A DNA stretch of 64,000 nt from assembly GCA_964590135.1 (NCBI GenBank), contig CAZPVX010000002.1, positions 62,001-126,000 on the forward strand, in the 5' to 3' direction. Position 1 is the first letter of the stretch, and each line of letters starts with the position of its first letter. The notes under the pieces were generated by a model that saw nothing but the letters and a program-made list of their open reading frames with translations, did no database searches and was not told the DNA's origin. Of the stretch, positions 53,078 through 59,816 are shown in pieces. Origin of the DNA: JBDHWI01 sp964590135 (GTDB taxonomy: Bacteria; Chloroflexota; Anaerolineae; J036; Brachytrichaceae). Both the position numbers and the translations under genes were made by a program.

Positions 53078-53884
53078 ATGAAACTCACCAAACACCAAAC
53101 CCCCGCCGGCCCACGCTGGGCTGTGGATGGCCGCGCACTGCCGGCCGCATTCTCGTTTACCGCATTCCTGCGCCAGCACGTCGCCGAGATGGCGCAGCAA
53201 CTGGGCGGCGCCGGGGATGCCGTCGCCGGCGCCGCCCTGCCGCCCATCGAGGCGATTCAGGAGGTGTGGGCCAGCGGCGTCACCTACCTGCGCAGCCGCG
53301 ATGCGCGCAAGGCCGAATCGTCGGTCGCGGACGTGTATCAGAAAGTGTATGAGGCCGCGCGGCCCGAACTGTTCATGAAGTCGATCGGTTGGCGCGTGCT
53401 GACCGCCGGCGCGCCGGTGCATATCCGCGCCGACAGCGCATGGAACGTGCCGGAGCCGGAACTGGTGCTGGTGATCAACGCGCATGGCGAGATCGTCGGC
53501 TACACCGCCGGCAACGATATGTCGTCGCGCGACATCGAAGGTGAAAACCCGCTGTATCTGCCGCAGGCAAAAATCTACAACGGCGCATGCGCCATCGGCG
53601 CCGAGATCGTGTTGTGCAATGCCGACGCCATGCGCGAGCTGCCGGTCCGCGTGGAGATCGCCCGCAATGGCGAAAGCGCCTTCGCCGGCGAGACCGCCAT
53701 CAGCCGCATGAAGCGCAACCTGGAAGAGCTGGTGGCATATCTCTACAAGGAATATCGCTTCCCGCATGGCGCATATCTGATGACCGGCACCGGCATCGTG
53801 CCGCCGGAGTCGTTCACCCTGCAGGCCGGCGATGTGGTCACCATCCACGTGGGCGAGGTCACGCTGCAAAACGAGGTGCGCTAA
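53078..53884 (+). CDS. Fumarylacetoacetate hydrolase (FAH) family protein
   Basis: 268 residues. EAIQEVWASGVTYLRSRDAR, YTAGNDMSSRDIEGENPLYL (metal ligands) and PQAKIYNGACAIGAEIVLCN are core FAH motifs; GTGIVPPESFTLQAGDVVTI closes it. FAH members cleave C-C bonds of 2,4-diketo acids or hydrate keto-deoxy sugar acids. Directly after an SDR, it suggests the oxidative route of L-rhamnonate or L-fuconate breakdown (2,4-diketo-3-deoxy acid hydrolase), which is an inference. Confidence 0.85.
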   Translation: MKLTKHQTPAGPRWAVDGRALPAAFSFTAFLRQHVAEMAQQLGGAGDAVAGAALPPIEAIQEVWASGVTYLRSRDARKAESSVADVYQKVYEAARPELFMKSIGWRVLTAGAPVHIRADSAWNVPEPELVLVINAHGEIVGYTAGNDMSSRDIEGENPLYLPQAKIYNGACAIGAEIVLCNADAMRELPVRVEIARNGESAFAGETAISRMKRNLEELVAYLYKEYRFPHGAYLMTGTGIVPPESFTLQAGDVVTIHVGEVTLQNEVR

Positions 53885-53943
53885 ACGGAGCGTCGCTGCT
53901 TCTGGCGCCTGGTTCTACGCCAAAACCCGTGTAACCTTGCGCC

Positions 53944-55578
53944 ATGCTGGCCGTAAACAATATCCGCAAGACGCTCGGCGTGGAGACGATCCTCAACGGC
54001 ATCACCTTCACGATCAACTTCCACGAGCGCGCCGGCCTGGTCGGCCCCAACGGCGCTGGCAAAACGACGTTGCTGCGCATCCTGGCCGGTGAGGACACAC
54101 CGGATGCCGGCAGCGTGAAGTTGACGCCGGCGCACGCCCGCATCGGCTACCTGCCGCAGGGGTTGCGCTTCGATGAGCGCGAAACGATTGGTGGATATCT
54201 CGCGACGCGCGCCGGCGATCTGCAGGCGATCGAAGATGAAGTGTCGCGGCTGGCGGCTGCCATCGCTGCGCAACCCAACAACCCCGCGCTGCTCAACCAG
54301 TATGACGCCGCGCTGGAGCGCCTGACCACCGCGAGCGAGCGCGCTGGCGAATCAGCTGGCATCCTTGCCTCGCTCGGCCTGAGCGCGATGCCGGCAGACA
54401 CGCCGATCCGCCATCTCAGCGGCGGGCAAAAGACGCGCCTCGCACTCGCCGGCGTGCTGCTTTCGCACCCGCAGTTGCTCCTACTCGACGAGCCGACCAA
54501 TCATCTCGATGTCGATATGCTGGAGTGGCTGGAAGACTGGCTGAACAGCTATCGCGGAGCGGCGTTGATCGTCTCGCACGATCGCGCCTTCCTCGATCGC
54601 GCTGTCACGCGCATCCTTGATCTGGATGAGGTCACGCGCACAGTGACAGCCTATGAAGGCAATTACACCGACTACATGACGGCGAAGCTCGAAGCGCGCG
54701 AGCGGCAGCGCCAGGCGTATGTCGATCAGCAGCAGGAGATCGCCGAACTGACCAACGCCGTGCGACATCTGCGCGGCATCGCCAAATTCCGCAAGGGTGG
54801 CAAGAGCGACAGCGGCGACAAATTTGCCAAGGGCTTTTTTGCCAATCGCAGCAAGGAGACCGTTGCGCGCGCAAAGGGCATCGAAAAGCGCATCGAGAAG
54901 CTGATGACCGAGAATCGCATCGAGAAGCCGCGCCAGAGCTGGCACATGAAGCTGGACTTTGGCGAGACGCCGGCAAGCGGGCAGGACGTGTTGATTCTTG
55001 AAGACGTGTCCGCCGGCTACAACGGCGCGCCGCTGCTCAAGCATCTCAACCTGCGCATCAAGCACGGCGCGCGCGTGGCGCTCATCGGCCCAAATGGCGC
55101 CGGCAAAACCACGCTGGTGCGCACGATCGCCGGCCTGCTGCCGCCGCTGGCCGGCGTGGTGCGGCTGGGCAGCAACGTGCGCGCCGGCTACATGGCGCAG
55201 GAACAGGAAGCGCTCGATCCATCACTCGACGCCTTCGGCGCCATCCGCGCCATCGCCTCGATGAGCGACACCGACACGCGCGCATTTCTGTATCAGTTTC
55301 TGTTCACCGGCGATGAGGTGTTCACGCCGGTTGCGCGCCTGTCCTTCGGTGAGCGCGCGCGGCTGATGCTGGCAAGGCTGGTGGCAGGCGGCTGCAACTT
55401 TCTGCTGCTCGATGAGCCGATCAACCATCTCGACATTCCCTCGCGCACGCGCTTCGAGCAGGCGCTGCAGGCCTTCGATGGCACGATCCTCGCAGTGGTG
55501 CATGACCGCTACTTCATTGAGGCATTCGCGCAGGAGATCTGGGAGGTGCGCGCCGGCGGCGTGCTTACCACGCGCTGA
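53944..55578 (+). CDS. ABC-F family ATPase
   Basis: 544 residues, no membrane helices, two ABC domains in one chain. First: LVGPNGAGKTTLLRILAGE, LSGGQKTRLALAGVLL, LLLLDEPTNHLDVDMLEWLE. Linker of about 80 charged residues. Second: LIGPNGAGKTTLVRTIAGLL, LSFGERARLMLARLVA, LLLDEPINHLDIPSRTRFEQ. ABC-F proteins act on ribosomes, in translation or antibiotic resistance. The second site departs from LSGGE and DEPTNHLD. Its last 14 bases overlap the convergent gene at 55565. Confidence 0.93.
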   Translation: MLAVNNIRKTLGVETILNGITFTINFHERAGLVGPNGAGKTTLLRILAGEDTPDAGSVKLTPAHARIGYLPQGLRFDERETIGGYLATRAGDLQAIEDEVSRLAAAIAAQPNNPALLNQYDAALERLTTASERAGESAGILASLGLSAMPADTPIRHLSGGQKTRLALAGVLLSHPQLLLLDEPTNHLDVDMLEWLEDWLNSYRGAALIVSHDRAFLDRAVTRILDLDEVTRTVTAYEGNYTDYMTAKLEARERQRQAYVDQQQEIAELTNAVRHLRGIAKFRKGGKSDSGDKFAKGFFANRSKETVARAKGIEKRIEKLMTENRIEKPRQSWHMKLDFGETPASGQDVLILEDVSAGYNGAPLLKHLNLRIKHGARVALIGPNGAGKTTLVRTIAGLLPPLAGVVRLGSNVRAGYMAQEQEALDPSLDAFGAIRAIASMSDTDTRAFLYQFLFTGDEVFTPVARLSFGERARLMLARLVAGGCNFLLLDEPINHLDIPSRTRFEQALQAFDGTILAVVHDRYFIEAFAQEIWEVRAGGVLTTR

Positions 55579-56983
55579 TCTCCAGCAGGCGCTCGTGGAA
55601 GAACCACTCCACCGCGCGATCGAAATCCTCTTCATCCACCTGCGACAGGATCAAGTCGCAGATGCCAGGATCGAGCGCGATCAACTCGTGGATGAGCGCG
55701 GCCTTCCGCTTGCCCGTCGGCACGCCCTCGCATTTGCGCAGCATGGTCTTCCAATCCTGATGAAACGCCGTTGCCCACGCCAATAGCAGGCGTTGGTGAT
55801 TGTGCGTATAGCGTTCCTCTTCGCCGGTGTTGGGGTTGATGCGGGTGAAGATCAACTCGCCGCCCAGCGGCGGCGGCCGGCGAATGAGGTTGAGCCGGCG
55901 CTTGCCATTGCACAGCCGCGTGCAGGCATACTCGATGTCTTCCAGCGTCTCGGCGCTCACACGCCGCCGGCTGCGCAAGTGTTGATACAGCTTGCGCACC
56001 ACCTCGATCAGGTTGCGCCGGCTCTCCAGCGTCCAGCGCTGCGTGTAATGCAGGTCGACAAACTGCGATGCCATCTCGCTGACGTGATACCCGCACAGCT
56101 GGTCAACGTCCGGCACCTCGTGCAGCACGTGTTCGATGAAGGTGATGAAGATGCCAATGTTGAACCAGATCGGCAGCGGATTGACGCCGGCCTTGCTGGA
56201 CGCCTTGAGGAATCCTTCGACATCCTCAAGCGCAAGCGGCGGCTCCCACTCCATCGCCGCGTAATAGCCTTGTGCGGTCGCCAGCGCGTCACGCAGGACC
56301 TCCTCGGGTGAGGCAAAGCGGCGCGCCAGCTCATTTTCATCAGCGCGGCGGACTGCCGGGTCGGTCAGCGCGGCGCGGATGGTTGAGCGCAGATCCGCCG
56401 GCACCACCGCCACCTTGAACGCGCGCTTGCCGGCTTTGCCCAGCTTCGTCATGCCAGTCTTGCCGACGAACAGCAGCGCGCGCCGGCGCAACTCGCCCAG
56501 GCTGGAGCGCGGCGGCGCTTCGTCCCAAAACCAGCCATCGCCTTCCATGCCGCCAAAATCGCGCGTAAGTTCGTGCAGGCGCACCCAACCGCCGCCATCG
56601 ATGATGCGGCGCAAGGCAGCGCGGGCGTGCGGCGGCAATTCGCGCACACAGCGCGCCAGCGTGGCGGCATCGGTCAGGTGAGATTGCAGGGCGCTGACGA
56701 TGGCGCGGCGATCATGGCGGGCGCGGCCGCGCAGATGCAGGCGATGCGCGCGGCAGGCAGCTTCTGCCCAGATGGCCGGCAGAGAAGCCAGCGCGGTGGA
56801 GAGTGGCAGATCGACGTCAATGGATTTGTTCTCCTCGTCGACGCGCCACTGCTCGCTCAGGTAGCGGACGAACTCGTCCGTCAACTCAGTGGTGAGCAGC
56901 GCCGAATCGGCATCGAGATCGTCGGCATCATTGAAGTCATCGATGTCGCCGTCGTCAAATTCATCGTCAGCACGAGATCGCAT
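55565..56983 (-). CDS. Conserved hypothetical protein, 472 aa
   Basis: An acidic N-terminus (DDEFDDGDIDDFNDADDLDA) is followed by a mostly helical body with RHDRRAIVSALQSHLTDAAT, PPHARAALRRIIDGGGWVRL and FNIGIFITFIEHVLHEVPDV. The C-terminal region includes HNHQRLLLAWATAFHQDWKT. No known domain is recognised; a winged-helix-like part around residues 90-160 is possible. It is downstream of the YesL-like gene on the same strand, 35 bp away, and overlaps the ABC-F stop on the other strand. Confidence 0.7.
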   Translation of the reverse strand: MRSRADDEFDDGDIDDFNDADDLDADSALLTTELTDEFVRYLSEQWRVDEENKSIDVDLPLSTALASLPAIWAEAACRAHRLHLRGRARHDRRAIVSALQSHLTDAATLARCVRELPPHARAALRRIIDGGGWVRLHELTRDFGGMEGDGWFWDEAPPRSSLGELRRRALLFVGKTGMTKLGKAGKRAFKVAVVPADLRSTIRAALTDPAVRRADENELARRFASPEEVLRDALATAQGYYAAMEWEPPLALEDVEGFLKASSKAGVNPLPIWFNIGIFITFIEHVLHEVPDVDQLCGYHVSEMASQFVDLHYTQRWTLESRRNLIEVVRKLYQHLRSRRRVSAETLEDIEYACTRLCNGKRRLNLIRRPPPLGGELIFTRINPNTGEEERYTHNHQRLLLAWATAFHQDWKTMLRKCEGVPTGKRKAALIHELIALDPGICDLILSQVDEEDFDRAVEWFFHERLLEISAW

Positions 56984-57018
56984 CGGTCTCTCCTTCGGAT
57001 TTGCCGGCAGACGGCGCG

Positions 57019-57684
57019 CTAGGCCTTGCGCGCCTTGTTTTTCGCCTCCCCCTTTTGGGCCTCAGCCTCCATGCGCTTGCGATAGTTGTTCACGCGGTTG
57101 ACCACCGCCTCGCTGCCAAACAGCGCCACCACAGCCAGCCCCAACAGCACGAATAGCGGCGTGATGAGGATCGAGATCACCAGCAGCAGCGCGACCACGA
57201 TCAAGATGATGAGCGTAAAGAGCGGATTCGCACCGGCGATCAACGCCGCATTGCGCAGCGCCACGCGCCAGCGCTTGTCGTCCTGCTCCATGAAGAACGG
57301 ATACACATAGAAGTTGATCACCAGCCAGAAGAACAATAGCGCCAGCCATGCGCCCTGCACCCATGCCGACCAGGGCTGGTCGCCGAACTGCTGGCCATAC
57401 CAGAAGAGATTCACAACCAGCAGCAGGCTGACGACGACGGAGAATGCGGCATAGATCCACGCCTTCTTGAAATACAGCTTGAAGGCTTCGAAGTATTTTT
57501 CCCACGAGACTGCGTAGTCGTTGGCGACGCGGTTGCACATGGCGTAGAGCGCGGCCATCGCCGGCGGTCCGGGGACGATGACGATCTGGCACAGCAGCGT
57601 GAACAGATTCATCAGCACGAGCATGAACATCTCGCCCCAGATGTCCTTGAACGTTTTGATGATGACGCGGAAACCCTCAATCAT
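57019..57684 (-). CDS. YesL/DUF624-like membrane protein
   Basis: 221 residues from ATG 57684. Helices at MFMLVLMNLFTLLCQIVIVP, WIYAAFSVVVSLLLVVNLFW, AWLALLFFWLVINFYVYPFF and LFTLIILIVVALLLVISILI, with the DUF624 phrase PGPPAMAALYAMCNRVANDY. The C-terminus is basic. YesL-type proteins often accompany carbohydrate ABC transporters; the function is unknown. Confidence 0.8.
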   Translation of the reverse strand: MIEGFRVIIKTFKDIWGEMFMLVLMNLFTLLCQIVIVPGPPAMAALYAMCNRVANDYAVSWEKYFEAFKLYFKKAWIYAAFSVVVSLLLVVNLFWYGQQFGDQPWSAWVQGAWLALLFFWLVINFYVYPFFMEQDDKRWRVALRNAALIAGANPLFTLIILIVVALLLVISILITPLFVLLGLAVVALFGSEAVVNRVNNYRKRMEAEAQKGEAKNKARKA

Positions 57685-57765
57685 GGATGGCGCTATTGTA
57701 GTTGCAGCGGCCAAAAAGGGAGCGCGGGATCGGCCGGCCGCATGCGCCTGCGCGCCACGCAGTTG

Positions 57766-58542
57766 TCAGAGGCGCATGACGAGCGCCGCCGGCATCTCCT
57801 CGACCAGCCAGCGCGCGCGTCGCTTCACCGCCAGCGCCTCGCCCTCACCGTCGCGGGTGGCCAGCAGCAGCGCCGGCGCGAGGCTGTTCACCTTGATGAA
57901 GATCGGCGCGTTGGCCTCCACCAGCGGCCTCGCCACCACGCCACCGAAGCCGACGAACATGTTCACCGCATGCGCCGCCGCCAGGTCGCTGGAGCCATCG
58001 CCGACCAGCATGGCGCGGCAACCGCGCTCGCGCAGGCTGCTGATGATCTCGGCCTTGCCATTCTGCGTGGTCAACGGCGACTCGTCATACATGAGATACG
58101 CCTCGTCGGGGTTGGCCCACTCATCGAAGCGCTGATAGTCCCACCAGCGGCCGCTGAGCTGGTTGTAGCTCAGGCCGACAGCGTGAATGCGTTCGCGGGG
58201 GATGCCGAGCCAGACGCCGAAGCCGATCACCGCGTCGGCCAGCCCGCCGCTGACGATGAACACCTTCCTGCCCAGCGTGTGCAGGGCGTCGATCACCTCG
58301 CGCGCATCCGGCACCAGCGTGCGCTTGTAGGCCTCCTCGATGGCGCGCATATCGGCGCGGGTTGGGGAGAGCAGGCGCAGCCGTTCGGCATAGACCTCTT
58401 GCAACGGGATTTTGCCGTCCATCGCCGCGTTGGTCAGCTCGACGATGCGATCTTCCACGCCCTTCAGGCGCGCGAGTTCGTCGATGCCCTCGATGGTCGA
58501 GAGCGTGCTATCGCAATCGAAGAACACTTCGTCCACAGGCAT
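57766..58542 (-). CDS. HAD-superfamily phosphatase, SerB-like
   Basis: 258 residues from ATG 58542. The motif FFDCDSTLSTIEGIDELA is the DxDxT nucleophile block of phosphoserine-phosphatase-type HADs. VFIVSGGLADAVIGFG gives motif II, a Lys in NGKAEIISSL motif III, and LVGDGSSDLAAAHAVN motif IV. Probably phosphoserine phosphatase or a related small-molecule phosphatase. The C-terminal about 50 residues extend beyond the HAD core. Confidence 0.83.
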   Translation of the reverse strand: MPVDEVFFDCDSTLSTIEGIDELARLKGVEDRIVELTNAAMDGKIPLQEVYAERLRLLSPTRADMRAIEEAYKRTLVPDAREVIDALHTLGRKVFIVSGGLADAVIGFGVWLGIPRERIHAVGLSYNQLSGRWWDYQRFDEWANPDEAYLMYDESPLTTQNGKAEIISSLRERGCRAMLVGDGSSDLAAAHAVNMFVGFGGVVARPLVEANAPIFIKVNSLAPALLLATRDGEGEALAVKRRARWLVEEMPAALVMRL

Positions 58543-58633
58543 GAGCCGGCGCTGGGTGGTCACGCTGGGAATTGTATTTCGACATTGGCGCCGCGCCACG
58601 ACCTGCGCACCGTCGCGCGCAGTTGCCGCTCTC

Positions 58634-59731
58634 TCACCTGTGCGCATCCAGTTTGCCGCGTTGCTTGAGCAACTCTATGACGGCCTTGATCGGGATGCCC
58701 TCATTCCACATGGCGTTGTCGCGAACCGGATCACCGCTGTGGTGCAGCGCGACCAGGTTCCAGTACTCATCGAAGCAGGGCGAGCCGGAGGAGCCCGGCT
58801 GGGTGTTGGGGCGATAGCGCACCCGCGAGCCATTCTTGCGCACGCTGATCACCGCATTCGTGTCCAGCGCAATCTTGAGCGGCTTGCAGCCCGGATGCTG
58901 GACGATGAACAGTGCCGGCCTCTTCAAAAAGTCGTGCGCCGTGTTGCACTGCGCCTGGGTGATCCAGCCGCGCGCATCGCCGGCGCGCGCGCTCAAGCGC
59001 ACCAACGCGTAGTCGAGCTTGTCCAGCGGACACTCTTTCGGCTCCAAGGTGCGGAACTCGTCTGGGTCATACTCCGAGTAATCCACCAGCCAGTCATCTG
59101 CAAGTGTGATCGGCACGCCGCCGCCCTCTTGCGTGTAATCAAACCGCAGCGCCACATCGGACGCTGGCACGTTTTGCTTGATGACCCCTTCCAGGACGTG
59201 ATAGTTGGTCAAAACAAGATCGGGGCCGATGAGAAAGCCGGAGCCGCACGACGAGCCGGCATCGATCCGGCACACCTGCCCCATGATCTCCTGAATCCGG
59301 CTCACCCATTTCGGCGCGTCCAGAAACGAGAGCGTCTTGTTGACATACGACTCTGGCACGCCGGCTTCGGTGAGCCTGGCGGGGTTCACCGGATAGATGA
59401 GCGCATATTTGTGGACCAGCCCGGACAGGAACGCGCTGTCTTCCAAGCCGGTCTCGTCTTGTGCCTTGAGTTGGTCGACCACCAGCGCCAGCACATGCCG
59501 GCCCTCCACGTCCGACCCATACATCTCCAATTTCTGCAAGATGCCCTGCGCCACGCTGCTTGCTGACGCGCCAAACAGTTGCAGGCTGCTCGTCAGATTG
59601 CCGGCGCGCGGCGAAGACGCAAAGGCATTGGCCAGGAAATTCCTGGCCGTAAATGGGTCGCCGGTGTAGCGGGCAAGGATGTCGACAAAGTGTTTGCGAT
59701 CGTCGCTGTCATTGATGCGGATGTCTGGCAC
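58634..59731 (-). CDS. EAD-like trypsin-like serine protease (predicted effector)
   Basis: 365 residues from GTG 59731, which follows GGGGG by six bases. An upstream extension would overlap the divergent NACHT gene and is rejected. Residues 1 to about 95 form a helical domain (FVDILARYTGDPFTARNFLA, then LFGASASSVAQGILQKLEMY) resembling effector-associated domain 1. A protease domain follows: SSCGSGFLIGPDLVLTNYHV with His178, LDKLDYALVRL with Asp240 and NTQPGSSGSPCF with Ser315, a complete triad. This EAD plus trypsin architecture is known from predicted NTP-dependent conflict systems, where the EAD recruits an effector to an EAD-bearing sensor. No signal peptide is present, so it acts in the cytoplasm. 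Confidence 0.85.
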   Translation of the reverse strand: MPDIRINDSDDRKHFVDILARYTGDPFTARNFLANAFASSPRAGNLTSSLQLFGASASSVAQGILQKLEMYGSDVEGRHVLALVVDQLKAQDETGLEDSAFLSGLVHKYALIYPVNPARLTEAGVPESYVNKTLSFLDAPKWVSRIQEIMGQVCRIDAGSSCGSGFLIGPDLVLTNYHVLEGVIKQNVPASDVALRFDYTQEGGGVPITLADDWLVDYSEYDPDEFRTLEPKECPLDKLDYALVRLSARAGDARGWITQAQCNTAHDFLKRPALFIVQHPGCKPLKIALDTNAVISVRKNGSRVRYRPNTQPGSSGSPCFDEYWNLVALHHSGDPVRDNAMWNEGIPIKAVIELLKQRGKLDAHR

Positions 59732-59816
59732 GTTGAACCCCCGACTGGTTTGATGGCGCGTTGATATTGCCACACTTTTGCAGGCGCGCCAATACGCCTC
59801 TAAAATCCCTGCAATC
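59732..59816. promoter_or_regulatory. Divergent control region of protease and NACHT genes
   Basis: 85 bp separate the two divergent starts, so both promoters must overlap here or extend into the coding regions. No confident -35/-10 pair can be named. The shared spacer implies co-regulation of effector and sensor. Confidence 0.5.
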
